Origin: Brevibacillus_H ginsengisoli
Lineage (GTDB): Bacteria > Bacillota > Bacilli > Brevibacillales > Brevibacillaceae
Assembly: GCF_050113715.1 (NCBI RefSeq)
Contig: NZ_JBNJQR010000010.1
Span: 124,001 to 188,000 of the forward strand
Direction of reading: 5' to 3'
Length of the DNA: 64,000 nt
Under the pieces are notes generated by a model. The model saw only the letters and a program-made list of their open reading frames with translations. It did no database searches and was not told the origin of the DNA. This document shows positions 34,487 to 42,546 of this stretch, piece by piece (the stretch's first letter is position 1; each line of letters opens with the position of its first letter). Position numbers and translations under genes: made by a program.

Positions 34487-35686
34487 ATGGCACAACAGGC
34501 GCCACAACGTTACGCAAACATTATCCCAATGAAAGAGCTGGATACGGTTGAAAAGCGGCTTTCTCCGTTCCAGGTTATGGAGCAGCTGAGGCGCGCGACT
34601 CCCGTTCGATACGACCCAGACCGGGATTGCTGGGATGTGTTTCACTATGAGGATGTTCACTCCATCTTAAAAAATACCACGGTTTTCTCTTCAAAACGAG
34701 CGATAGCGGAGAAAGTAGAAAGCTTATTAACAATGGATCCGCCAAAGCACAGCCAAATGCGTAGCCTCGTAAACAAGGCGTTCACTCCTAAAAAAGTAAA
34801 TGACCTCACTCCACGAATCATAGACATCACCAATGAACTCTTGGAAGATGTAAAAGCAAGCAATCAACTGGATATCGTCCGCGATCTGGCTGGACCGCTC
34901 CCGGTGATCGTCATTGCGGAGATGCTTGGCATTCCTTCCAACGATCGGATGTTGTTTAAGGAATGGTCTGATGTACTGGTCAAAGGACCTGAAGTGAACA
35001 CGGACGAAGCGTATGAAGCGATTCTCAAGGAACGGGAGCAAACCATTGGCAAGCTGGCAGCCTATTTCCAAAACATTATACGAGAGCGCGGGAATAAACA
35101 GCAGGACGACTTGATCTCTTTGCTGCTGCAGGCAGAAGTGGATGGGCAGAAACTGCGGGAAGAGGAAGTGCTTAGCTTTTGCATTTTGCTGCTGGTGGCG
35201 GGAAATGAAACAACTACCAACTTGATAGCGAATTCCGTTCGATATATGACGGAGGATATCCAGCTGCAAGATTTATTGCGCAAGCATCCTGATAAACTTA
35301 CGGATGCGGTCGAAGAATTCCTCCGATTCTATCCGCCAATCCAAGCGATTGGACGCGTAACGACTCAGGATACGGTCATTCGAGAACAGCAGATTCAAGA
35401 GGGAGCTCAGGTGATCAACTGGGTGATCTCGGCTAATCGGGATGAAGATAAATTTGAGAATCCGGGTGTGTTTAACCCGGATCGGAAGCCGAATCCCCAT
35501 ATTTCTTTTGGTTTCGGGATTCATTTTTGCCTGGGAGCTCCGCTTGCTCGTTTGGAGGGAAAGATTGCGCTGGAGATTTTACTCTCTCGCTATCAACAGA
35601 TTGCCCTGAAGGAAGGGGAAGCCTTGATTCCGATTCCAAGCCCATTTGTGTTTGGCGTTAAGAAGCTTCCGGTTACTGTTCAATAA
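34487..35686 (+). CDS. cytochrome P450
   Basis: This 399-aa soluble bacterial P450 has the I-helix oxygen-activation motif AGNETTTN, the K-helix ExxR (EEFLR), a DPPKHSQMRSLVNKAFTPKKV segment typical of bacterial CYP enzymes, and the haem-binding loop FGFGIHFCLG with C348 as thiolate ligand. The ATG at 34487 has GGGGGAG 8 nt upstream. Separated by a terminator from the acyl-CoA ligase that follows. Substrate unknown; no ferredoxin or reductase gene is nearby. Confidence 0.92.
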   Translation: MAQQAPQRYANIIPMKELDTVEKRLSPFQVMEQLRRATPVRYDPDRDCWDVFHYEDVHSILKNTTVFSSKRAIAEKVESLLTMDPPKHSQMRSLVNKAFTPKKVNDLTPRIIDITNELLEDVKASNQLDIVRDLAGPLPVIVIAEMLGIPSNDRMLFKEWSDVLVKGPEVNTDEAYEAILKEREQTIGKLAAYFQNIIRERGNKQQDDLISLLLQAEVDGQKLREEEVLSFCILLLVAGNETTTNLIANSVRYMTEDIQLQDLLRKHPDKLTDAVEEFLRFYPPIQAIGRVTTQDTVIREQQIQEGAQVINWVISANRDEDKFENPGVFNPDRKPNPHISFGFGIHFCLGAPLARLEGKIALEILLSRYQQIALKEGEALIPIPSPFVFGVKKLPVTVQ

Positions 35687-35691
35687 GCTCA

Positions 35692-35722
35692 GGCTGGTGT
35701 CGTGGTGACATCAGCTTTTTTG
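35692..35722 (+). terminator. terminator after the P450 gene
   Basis: GCTGGTGTC pairs with GACATCAGC (one G-U pair), followed by TTTTTT. Confidence 0.75.
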
Positions 35723-35837
35723 TTCGTAACGGTTTTGCGTAAAGAGAGTTCCTAATATTCTAAATTATATAGAAGGTGAATGAGGAATTCAGGTCGAATT
35801 TCTCTGGTACATAAGGATCTTACAAGGGGGAATGGCC

Positions 35838-37370
35838 ATGAGCTGGAATTTGAATGAAAATTTAAAACGAAGCGCAACCATGTATCCAGATCGGGACGCG
35901 ATTATCTATAATCAGGAGAAAATAACCTATGCCCAGTTGAATCATCATGTTGACAAGTTAGCGGCTGGACTCATCTCCCGTGGAATTCGCAAAGGGGACC
36001 GGGTCGCTCTTGTGCTTGGAAATAGCCTTGAATTTGTAAGCGCTTACTATGGGATTCTGCGAACAGGTGCGGTCGTTGTTCCGATTAATCCAATCTTTTC
36101 GGCACGTGAAATTGAATATATCCTGTCCAATTGCGAAGCTCAGGCGGTCGTAGCCCTTGGCGCCTTGGAACAGGTGATTGCTCCGATGCAAGAACGATTA
36201 CCTCATGTACAATTCGTCGTTTATACAGGGGAGGTTGAAGGTCCAACCAGCTTTGCAAGTCTTCTGGAAGCTTCCCATGGTGAAACGACTTCCATGCCAG
36301 ATACGACACCGGACGATTTGGCTGTAATTCTTTACACCTCAGGAACGACAGGCAATCCAAAAGGGGCGATGCTCACTCATCAGAACATGGCCTCCAATGC
36401 GGAAGCATTGCATCCGTTGTTTCAACTGACCAAGGAGGACCGTGTAGTCGCTGTGCTCCCGATCTTCCACGTCTTTTGCATGACGGTATGCCTTAATTCG
36501 CCAATCGCGCTCGGAGCTGCCGTGATCATCATACCGAAGTTCAGTCCGGCACACGTTCTGGAGATCATTCGGGAAGAGAAAGCCACCTTGTTTGCGGGTG
36601 TGCCCACGATGTACAACTTCTTGCTTCAATACCCGGAAGGACGGGCGCAAGATTTCGAAAGTATCCGGTTGTGCGTATCTGGCGGTTCGTCCATGCCGGT
36701 GGAATTGTTGTACCGATTTGAAGAGAAGTATCAAACGATCGTTCTTGAAGGCTACGGACTCTCGGAGGCGGCTCCGGTTACCACCTTTAATCCACTGGGT
36801 GGAACAAGAAAATCAGGTTCAGTCGGAGTAGAAATTGCCGGGGTCAGCAACAAGATTGTCGATGACGAAGGAAACGAGGTTCCCAGAGGGGAAGTCGGGG
36901 AACTGGCAGTCAAAGGCCCCAACGTGATGAAAGGCTACCTCGGCATGCCGGAAGCAACGGCCCAAGTGCTGAAAAACGGCTGGTTGTTCACAGGGGACAT
37001 GGCGATGATGGATGATGAAGGGTACGTCTACATCGTCGACCGCAAAAAAGACCTGATCCTGGTGGGCGGCTACAACGTTTACCCGCGAGAAGTGGAAGAA
37101 GTGCTGTATCAGCATCCGTCGGTGATTGAAGTAGCCGTGATTGGGGTTCCGGACCAAGAGTATGGAGAAGCGGTCAAAGCCTTTGTCGCCCGCAAGTCAG
37201 AAGAGACCACTTCAGAAGAGTTGATTCAATTCTGCGAGGAGAAGATGGCCAAATACAAAGTGCCTAGAATGATAGAGTTTGTTTCCGATTTACCGAAGAA
37301 TACAACGGGCAAAATTCTCAGAAAAGCTTTGCGAGAACATCTTACAGCAGAAGCTAAGGAGAATGTCTAG
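35838..37370 (+). CDS. long-chain fatty-acid-CoA ligase
   Basis: This 510-aa acyl-adenylate-forming enzyme activates a carboxylic acid with ATP and CoA. Motifs: YTSGTTGNPKGAML (AMP-binding P-loop), GYGLSEAAPVT, the TGD/DRKKDLILVGGYNVYP hinge block and the catalytic lysine in NTTGKILRKAL. ATG 35838 (MSWNL) is preferred over 35832 because AAGGGGG would be only 1 nt from the latter. Chain-length preference cannot be read from sequence. Confidence 0.92.
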   Translation: MSWNLNENLKRSATMYPDRDAIIYNQEKITYAQLNHHVDKLAAGLISRGIRKGDRVALVLGNSLEFVSAYYGILRTGAVVVPINPIFSAREIEYILSNCEAQAVVALGALEQVIAPMQERLPHVQFVVYTGEVEGPTSFASLLEASHGETTSMPDTTPDDLAVILYTSGTTGNPKGAMLTHQNMASNAEALHPLFQLTKEDRVVAVLPIFHVFCMTVCLNSPIALGAAVIIIPKFSPAHVLEIIREEKATLFAGVPTMYNFLLQYPEGRAQDFESIRLCVSGGSSMPVELLYRFEEKYQTIVLEGYGLSEAAPVTTFNPLGGTRKSGSVGVEIAGVSNKIVDDEGNEVPRGEVGELAVKGPNVMKGYLGMPEATAQVLKNGWLFTGDMAMMDDEGYVYIVDRKKDLILVGGYNVYPREVEEVLYQHPSVIEVAVIGVPDQEYGEAVKAFVARKSEETTSEELIQFCEEKMAKYKVPRMIEFVSDLPKNTTGKILRKALREHLTAEAKENV

Positions 37371-37376
37371 TAACCA

Positions 37377-37417
37377 AAGACGACCAGTAGGATTTCCTAC
37401 TGCGTCGTCTTTTTTAT
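37377..37417 (+). terminator. terminator after the acyl-CoA ligase
   Basis: AAGACGACCAGTAGG pairs with CCTACTGCGTCGTCTT (one bulged base), followed by TTTTTA. Confidence 0.88.
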
Positions 37418-37456
37418 GTCTCTATTAGAGACTTTTTTTATGGGATAAAAAAGTTC

Positions 37457-37484
37457 TTGCCGCTGTAAATTTAATGAGTATAAT
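37457..37484 (+). promoter_or_regulatory. sigma-A promoter of the marR-efflux operon
   Basis: TTGCCG (37457-37462) and TATAAT (37479-37484) are separated by 16 bp. Confidence 0.7.
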
Positions 37485-37515
37485 ATTTCGTATGAGAAAT
37501 TTTCTGGTACGAAAT
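37485..37515. promoter_or_regulatory. probable MarR autoregulatory operator
   Basis: ATTTCGTA (37485-37492) and TACGAAAT (37508-37515) are perfect inverted arms 15 bp apart, starting at the end of the -10 element. A regulator bound here would block transcription of its own operon. The wide spacing could instead mean two separate half-sites. Confidence 0.6.
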
Positions 37516-37533
37516 GAAATGGAGGGAGCGTGA

Positions 37534-37971
37534 ATGGACAAATCAATCCTGCTCGGTGATTATCTGCGACGATTAAATAAAGTGGTTTCTTGTATTACGA
37601 CGCGGGAGTTTGAGCAGCAAGGGATTACAATGCCACAGGTTCTGGTATTGCGGACCATTTTCCATGAGCCAAAGACAATTGGCCAGATTAGCAGTGCCGT
37701 ACAACTTTCTTACAGTACCGTATCAGGAATCATTGATCGGTTAGAACGTGACCAACTTGTTCATCGCACGCGAGATGAGGAAGATCGGCGTGTGGTCTGG
37801 ATTCATCGCACAGACAAGATTGAGGAAATAAAGAAACAGGTTCCATTTTTTCAAGAAGAGCTTACAGCTCGTCTGTTTCAGGATCTAACGGAAGAGCAAA
37901 TAGACAATATCGTTTCAGCTCTGGAATTACTCATTCATCAATTAGAGAAGAAAGTTGAGGAGAAACCATGA
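37534..37971 (+). CDS. MarR family transcriptional regulator
   Basis: This 145-aa winged-helix protein has the MarR recognition helix and wing region (IGQISSAVQLSYSTVSGIIDRLERDQLVHRTRDEEDRRVVWIHRT). It is first in the operon with an EmrAB-like efflux system and overlaps the next gene by 4 bp (ATGA). It presumably represses this operon until a drug or phenolic ligand binds. Confidence 0.92.
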   Translation: MDKSILLGDYLRRLNKVVSCITTREFEQQGITMPQVLVLRTIFHEPKTIGQISSAVQLSYSTVSGIIDRLERDQLVHRTRDEEDRRVVWIHRTDKIEEIKKQVPFFQEELTARLFQDLTEEQIDNIVSALELLIHQLEKKVEEKP

Positions 37972-38627
37972 AAAGAAAGCTTGTTCTATACTTGATTCTC
38001 ACCGCTATGGTAGTGGCGGGTGGAGGAATCGGTTATTACTACTGGTACGAAGGAGCTCACTATGTGAAGACAGAGGATGCCCGGATTACGGGGGATATCT
38101 ATCGGGTGATGCCTAGAATCGCAGGCAAGCTGACCTCTTTATCCATGGAAGAGGGAGATACCGTTCTGGCCGATCAAATTGTGGGTCAGCAAGATAACAG
38201 CAACATTCCAGGGAATCTCCTGGAGAATGCTTCCTTACGTTCCCCGATTAACGGAACGGTGATCAAAACTATGGCCAAGGTGGGCGAAGTGGTATCACCG
38301 GGGCAAGCGGTTGCGATGGTGATGGACGAGAACAATCTGTATATCTCCGCCAACATCGAGGAAACCGATTTATACAAGATTCATGTAGGCGAAGTGGTTG
38401 ATTTCACTGTAGATTCTTTCCCGGGACAACAATTCTCTGGAAAAGTAAAAGAGATTGGTCAAGCAACCAATTCGACGTTCTCCTTACTTCCTGCGACCAA
38501 TACAAGCGGGAATTTCACCAAGGTGACCCAGCGGATTCCGATTAAAATCTCCATCGATTCCTCGAATGGGGCGCACTTGCTTGGTGGAATGAACGCTGTG
38601 ATCAAAATTCATTTGAAAGGAAACTAA
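37968..38627 (+). CDS. HlyD-family adaptor lacking the coiled-coil hairpin
   Basis: This 219-aa protein has one N-terminal membrane helix, EmrA-like lipoyl halves (VMPRIAGKLTSLSMEEGDTV and LRSPINGTVIKTMAKVGEVV) and a beta-barrel (NLYISANIEETDLYKIHVGEVVDFTVD). The two lipoyl halves are joined by only about 20 residues, where EmrA has a long alpha-helical hairpin. This is common in Gram-positive bacteria without an outer membrane. Likely partner of the DHA2 pump. Confidence 0.85.
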   Translation: MKRKLVLYLILTAMVVAGGGIGYYYWYEGAHYVKTEDARITGDIYRVMPRIAGKLTSLSMEEGDTVLADQIVGQQDNSNIPGNLLENASLRSPINGTVIKTMAKVGEVVSPGQAVAMVMDENNLYISANIEETDLYKIHVGEVVDFTVDSFPGQQFSGKVKEIGQATNSTFSLLPATNTSGNFTKVTQRIPIKISIDSSNGAHLLGGMNAVIKIHLKGN

Positions 38628-38628
38628 G

Positions 38629-39882
38629 GTGATCATGCAGATGAAAAATATTGCTAGTCATAAATACATTCAGTCGTTTGTTGTTTTTACACTTCTTGCC
38701 ACGTCGGTCTCTCTAGCTGGTTGCAGTTCGGATCCGGTCAGCGGGCAGGCACAAAGTCTCCCATCCGTTAAAGTGTTCAAAGTAGCGGATGGCGGTGCTG
38801 CGGGTGTCATGGCCAATGGGAAAGTGGCTGCCGCTCAAGAGATCCAAGTCGTTTCCAAATTGCCAGGCAAAGTAGCCAGTGTCTCTGTTGATGAAGGGAC
38901 CAAAGTGAAAAAAGGCCAGGTGCTGGTTCAGTTGGAAGCAGATGATTATGTTCAGCAGGTGAATCAGGCTCAAGCTGGAATTGCCGGAGCCGAAGCGCGA
39001 CTGAACGATCTAAAAGCGGGTGCGCGCTCCCAGCAGATTGACCAATTGAAAAGCACAGTGGACCAGGCCAAAGCTGGATACGACACTGCGCAAAAAGCCT
39101 ACAACCGCATCAAGTCCTTATACGATGCCGGGGCAGTCTCGCAATCTGATCTGGATAAAGTACAATTAGACTTGGATAAAGGCAGAACGGGTTATGAAGC
39201 AGCCAAAGCAGCGCTTGATCTGGCTCAAGCTGGGGCAACGAGCAACAGCATTGCCGCCTCCGCTTCTGATGTGGAGCGCATGCGTTCCAGTCTGGCAATG
39301 GCTCAAACCACTCTCGGCAACACCGTAATTAAATCGCCAATCGATGGCGTTGTGTCCCGTCGTTCCATTGATCCGGGCGAGATGGCTTCACCAGCTGCAC
39401 CTCTTCTCACTATTGTCAACATGGATACAGTGAAAGTGGAAGCGAGTGTCTCACAAGATCAGATCGATCAAGTGAAGCAAGGCTCCAAAGTAACTATCCA
39501 GGTGAACGGATTGCCGAATAAAACATTTACTGGAACCGTCGAATTTATCAGTCCGGTCTCAGATCCCAACAGTAGCACCTTCCCTGTGAAGATCGTTGTG
39601 CAGAATACGGAAGGCCTGCTTCGCGCGGGGATGATCGCACAGGTTTCCTTCTCTAATCAGCCGGTTAGTCGCTTAGAGCTACCTGCATCCGCGCTTGTAA
39701 AGAAAGATAATAAAACTTTTATCTATAAAGTAGATGGCGATACGATTCATCAAGTGGAAGTGAAGACAGAATCCAAAAATGCTGATTGGGTATATGTCCA
39801 AAGTGGCGTGCAAGCCAAAGATCAGATTGTACTCAATCCGAGCGACAAGCTTTCTGATGGAAGTCGCGTCCAAGTTGAATAG
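38629..39882 (+). CDS. efflux periplasmic-adaptor-type lipoprotein (HlyD/RND MFP family)
   Basis: This 417-aa lipoprotein (LAGCSS) has lipoyl halves around VVSKLPGKVASVSVDEGTKVKKGQVLVQLE and VIKSPIDGVVSRRSIDPGEMASP. A full alpha-helical hairpin (about residues 95-225) lies between them, followed by barrel and membrane-proximal domains. GTG start with AAAGGA 7 nt upstream. A second adaptor in one pump operon is unusual. Confidence 0.87.
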   Translation: MIMQMKNIASHKYIQSFVVFTLLATSVSLAGCSSDPVSGQAQSLPSVKVFKVADGGAAGVMANGKVAAAQEIQVVSKLPGKVASVSVDEGTKVKKGQVLVQLEADDYVQQVNQAQAGIAGAEARLNDLKAGARSQQIDQLKSTVDQAKAGYDTAQKAYNRIKSLYDAGAVSQSDLDKVQLDLDKGRTGYEAAKAALDLAQAGATSNSIAASASDVERMRSSLAMAQTTLGNTVIKSPIDGVVSRRSIDPGEMASPAAPLLTIVNMDTVKVEASVSQDQIDQVKQGSKVTIQVNGLPNKTFTGTVEFISPVSDPNSSTFPVKIVVQNTEGLLRAGMIAQVSFSNQPVSRLELPASALVKKDNKTFIYKVDGDTIHQVEVKTESKNADWVYVQSGVQAKDQIVLNPSDKLSDGSRVQVE

Positions 39883-39893
39883 GGGGCGATACC

Positions 39894-41453
39894 GTGTCCC
39901 AAGCCAATGAACATTCACAACATGGTGAATCGTATAAATGGTTCGCTCTGGTTGCCATCGTTATCGGGACCTTCGCCGCTGTACTCAATTCAAGCTTGCT
40001 GAACGTAGCATTGCCCAGCCTGGTTTCCGTGTTCGGTTCAACGACACAGACCATGCAATGGGTATTGACAGGGTATATGCTGGCCTCCGCAGTGGTCATT
40101 CCGATGAGCGGTTTTTTGGGAGATCGTTTTGGATACAAAAAAATCCTGATCATCTCCTTGGCAGGTTTTACGGCAGGCTCTCTACTGTGCGGTTTTGCCT
40201 GGAGTGAAGAAAGCATTATCGCGTTCCGTGTCATCCAGGGGATCGCAGGTGGTCTGATCATGCCGATCGGGATGTCGATGATTTACATGATTATCCCGCG
40301 TCAACAGATTGGAATGGCGCTGGGGATATGGGGGATTGCTTCCATGTCTGCCCCAGCGATCGGTCCTACATTAAGCGGATATATTATCGAGATTTTTAAT
40401 TGGCGGATGTTGTTTTTCATGACGGTTCCGATCGGGATCCTTGCCGTTTTCATGTGCATGATTCTGCTGCGAGAAACACCCGTCAAGAAAGAAGCCACGT
40501 TTGACAAGGTTGGAGCAATCTTCTCCGTTATTGCCTTTGGATCCATCCTGTTAGCTTTAAGTAAAGGGCAGCAGGAAGGCTGGACCTCCTTGTTTATTGT
40601 CAGCCTGTTCTTCATCGGGATTTTCAGTTTAGCACTTTTGATCTGGGTAGAAACGGGTCAAGAGCAGCCGCTCATGGATTTGCGGATGTTTAAGATTCCG
40701 GCGTTTTCTCTCAGTGTCATCACATCTAGTCTGGTTACGATGGGAATGTACGGGGGGATCTTTTTGACCCCGATTTATCTGCAAAACATTCAAGGTCTAA
40801 CTCCTGTCGATACAGGGTTGGTGTTAATGCCACAATCTATCGCGATGGCACTGATGATGCCGATAAGCGGCAGGCTGTTTGATAAATTCGGTGTCATTCC
40901 TCTGGGATTAGTCGGGCTGACCCTTATTGGAGTCACGACCTATGAACTGCATCTATTGGAAATTGATACGCCTAACCACTGGCTTGATACCGTGTTGACG
41001 ATTCGGGGAATAGGAATTGGTCTGAGCATGATGCCGCTCTCAACTGTCGGGATGAACGCTGTTCCAAGGCATCTGGTTGGGCGGGCTTCGTCTTTGTCCA
41101 ACGTGATTCGGCAGGTGCTGGGCTCCTTGGCCATTGCTATCTTTACGGCGATCATGACACAACGCGGGACGTGGCATGGCAGCCAAATCGCCGAGAATGT
41201 GCAGGTTACTTCGGATATGGCCAATCAAACGCTGAAAATGATCACAGGGGCCTATACTCAAGGCGGAGTGGATACAGGAACGGCAACTGCAGCCGCTTAT
41301 CAGGTTTTGGGTGGAGTGATTCAAAAAGAAGCGCTCGTCCGATCGATCGGCGATACCTTCCTGGTGTCATCTATTCCGATCTTTATCTGTATCCCGTTGA
41401 TTTTCCTCTTTTTACGAAAGAAAAAGGCGGAAGCACCTGTTTCCAAGAGTTAA
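39894..41453 (+). CDS. DHA2 family multidrug MFS transporter (EmrB/QacA type)
   Basis: This 519-aa protein has about 14 helices. Features are LNVALPSL, the MFS loop motif GFLGDRFGYKK, GIAGGLIMPIGMSMIY and the motif C-like APAIGPTLSGYI that marks drug-proton antiporters. GTG start with AGGGGGCG upstream. Substrate unknown; the MarR and two adaptors point to drug or toxic-compound export. Confidence 0.92.
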   Translation: MSQANEHSQHGESYKWFALVAIVIGTFAAVLNSSLLNVALPSLVSVFGSTTQTMQWVLTGYMLASAVVIPMSGFLGDRFGYKKILIISLAGFTAGSLLCGFAWSEESIIAFRVIQGIAGGLIMPIGMSMIYMIIPRQQIGMALGIWGIASMSAPAIGPTLSGYIIEIFNWRMLFFMTVPIGILAVFMCMILLRETPVKKEATFDKVGAIFSVIAFGSILLALSKGQQEGWTSLFIVSLFFIGIFSLALLIWVETGQEQPLMDLRMFKIPAFSLSVITSSLVTMGMYGGIFLTPIYLQNIQGLTPVDTGLVLMPQSIAMALMMPISGRLFDKFGVIPLGLVGLTLIGVTTYELHLLEIDTPNHWLDTVLTIRGIGIGLSMMPLSTVGMNAVPRHLVGRASSLSNVIRQVLGSLAIAIFTAIMTQRGTWHGSQIAENVQVTSDMANQTLKMITGAYTQGGVDTGTATAAAYQVLGGVIQKEALVRSIGDTFLVSSIPIFICIPLIFLFLRKKKAEAPVSKS

Positions 41454-41467
41454 AATTGATCGAGAAT

Positions 41468-41506
41468 AAAAAGACTTCGTTCGAATTGGGACGAAGTCTT
41501 TTTATT
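41468..41506. terminator. bidirectional terminator between efflux and split-sigma operons
   Basis: AAAAAGACTTCGT and ACGAAGTCTTTTT are 13-bp perfect arms around a 10-nt loop, giving T-runs on both strands. The stem sequence equals the end of the dispersed repeat (AAGACTTCGT), so it may be a deletion remnant of that element. Confidence 0.85.
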
Positions 41507-41553
41507 ACAATTTAGATCGCTAGTAAAAACTCTTTGGCTTGCAGTCTTATTCA

Positions 41554-41652
41554 CTATTTTTTTATCGCGTGTAAGCACTTAACGAGCATTTGCTGACTAG
41601 CCAATACTCCGATTAAAGCGCTCCCTGATACAATCATCAATACTTCAACCAT
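41554..41652 (-). CDS. 32-aa hydrophobic microprotein
   Basis: This 32-aa ORF is a single hydrophobic helix (VEVLMIVSGSALIGVLAS) followed by a basic tail ending HAIKK. AAAGGAGAG is well spaced before its ATG. It is the last gene after two sigma-like genes and a 63-aa membrane protein on the same strand. It is roughly similar in size and layout to small holin-like or type I toxin peptides, but no family is recognised. Confidence 0.6.
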   Translation of the reverse strand: MVEVLMIVSGSALIGVLASQQMLVKCLHAIKK

Positions 41653-41687
41653 TCCTATCTCTCCTTTTCTTTTGGTATAATGGGGAA

Positions 41688-41710
41688 GAGAGAAGCTAGT
41701 CCCTTCTCTC
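41688..41710. other. small inverted repeat between the two microprotein genes
   Basis: GAGAGAAG (41688-41695) and CTTCTCTC (41703-41710) are perfect arms around 7 nt. There is no clear T-run on the minus strand, so it could attenuate or stabilise the transcript between the 63-aa and 32-aa genes. Confidence 0.4.
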
Positions 41711-41718
41711 TCGAAAGT

Positions 41719-41910
41719 TTAGTTTTTTTCGTTAGGGGAATCCGATTGTAAATCGGGTTCTTCTTTTTGTTCCTCAACGTCTTTGTTTGCCTTCAGGGTT
41801 ACATTCACAAGGTCTTTAATCTTGACACTTAACTCAAGGTGTTGGTAAACCACGATAAGAGATAAAGCAACGATCACGATGGCGATAATACTGACAATAC
41901 TTTCGTTCAT
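41719..41910 (-). CDS. 63-aa single-pass membrane protein
   Basis: This protein has one N-terminal helix (SIVSIIAIVIVALSLIVVY) and a cytoplasmic charged, probably coiled tail (LKANKDVEEQKEEPDLQSDSPNEKN). AAGGGGGAAAAGG precedes the ATG. It follows the region 2-like gene by 13 bp. In B. subtilis the SigO/RsoA genes also lie near a very small membrane protein gene (yvrJ); whether this is related is not clear. Confidence 0.65.
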   Translation of the reverse strand: MNESIVSIIAIVIVALSLIVVYQHLELSVKIKDLVNVTLKANKDVEEQKEEPDLQSDSPNEKN

Positions 41911-41923
41911 TCCTTTTCCCCCT

Positions 41924-42142
41924 TCATTTTATCGATATATTACCTTGAATCATTTGCAAGAGTTCAAGGCGCATGTACTGCTTACTATCTTCTCGGGGCA
42001 TTCGAATGAACCAAGATAGCTTTTCCATGTTTGGCTCAAACAGTTCCAGTAAAGTTTCGATAGCTTGATTGTTTCCTCTCTGAGCATCATGAACCAATGT
42101 ACAAAACTCTTGTTCGGGTATTTCGGCTAGACGTGTCATCAT
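41924..42142 (-). CDS. region 2-like partial sigma factor (HTH_16, RsoA-like)
   Basis: This 72-aa protein matches the HTH_16 pattern: LVHDAQRGNNQAIETLLELFEP, then MEKLSWFIRMPREDSKQYMRLELLQMI. The same pattern stands in for sigma region 2 in RsoA of B. subtilis and in UviA/TcdR-type factors. It has no DNA-binding region 4. The start is 13 bp after the stop of the region 4 protein and has AAAGGAGAG. Together the two would make one working sigma factor. Confidence 0.72.
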   Translation of the reverse strand: MMTRLAEIPEQEFCTLVHDAQRGNNQAIETLLELFEPNMEKLSWFIRMPREDSKQYMRLELLQMIQGNISIK

Positions 42143-42154
42143 GCAATCTCTCCT

Positions 42155-42487
42155 TTAGGCAGAAATAAGTTTTTGGCGGAGTGCTTGCAAATACTTCATT
42201 TTACATACATGTACACGCTTTTGTGAAATCTGCAGGTACTCTGCTACTTCTTTTTCCGGTATTCCTTCGATCACAACTTTTTTGATAATATATCGCCCAC
42301 GGTCAGGAAGCGTAAGAAGTAATTCTTCCACAAACAAATTAGAATCTACATTGTTCATTTCGTCCTTTGACCACACATCTTCTAACATACTTTCGTGACG
42401 ATACGTCTTTTTTGCTTCGTATTGTAGACGCCATGCAATTCGTTGTAAGTGCTTCAAATAGACTTTTTTTAAAGTTTGACTTTCCAT
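42155..42487 (-). CDS. region 4-type sigma factor subunit (SigO-like)
   Basis: This 110-aa protein has a C-terminal sigma-70 region 4 helix-turn-helix (LPDRGRYIIKKVVIEGIPEKEVAEYLQISQKRVHVCKMKYLQALRQKL). It lacks a recognisable region 2. It is first in an operon with the region 2-like protein, matching the bipartite SigO-RsoA design of B. subtilis though shorter than SigO. AAGGAGGG precedes the ATG. Target promoters are unknown. Confidence 0.72.
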   Translation of the reverse strand: MESQTLKKVYLKHLQRIAWRLQYEAKKTYRHESMLEDVWSKDEMNNVDSNLFVEELLLTLPDRGRYIIKKVVIEGIPEKEVAEYLQISQKRVHVCKMKYLQALRQKLISA

Positions 42488-42546
42488 TGAATCCCTCCTT
42501 GATCTAGGTAATTTTTCAGAAAAATATCCCTCCTTTTCTTCTTAGC

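Noticed and set aside
41675..41680. TGG-TATAAT on the plus strand, possible antisense RNA promoter for a type I toxin system
   Set aside because: No convincing -35 is present, and the transcript would run away from the 32-aa gene toward the 63-aa gene, so it does not fit an antitoxin RNA.
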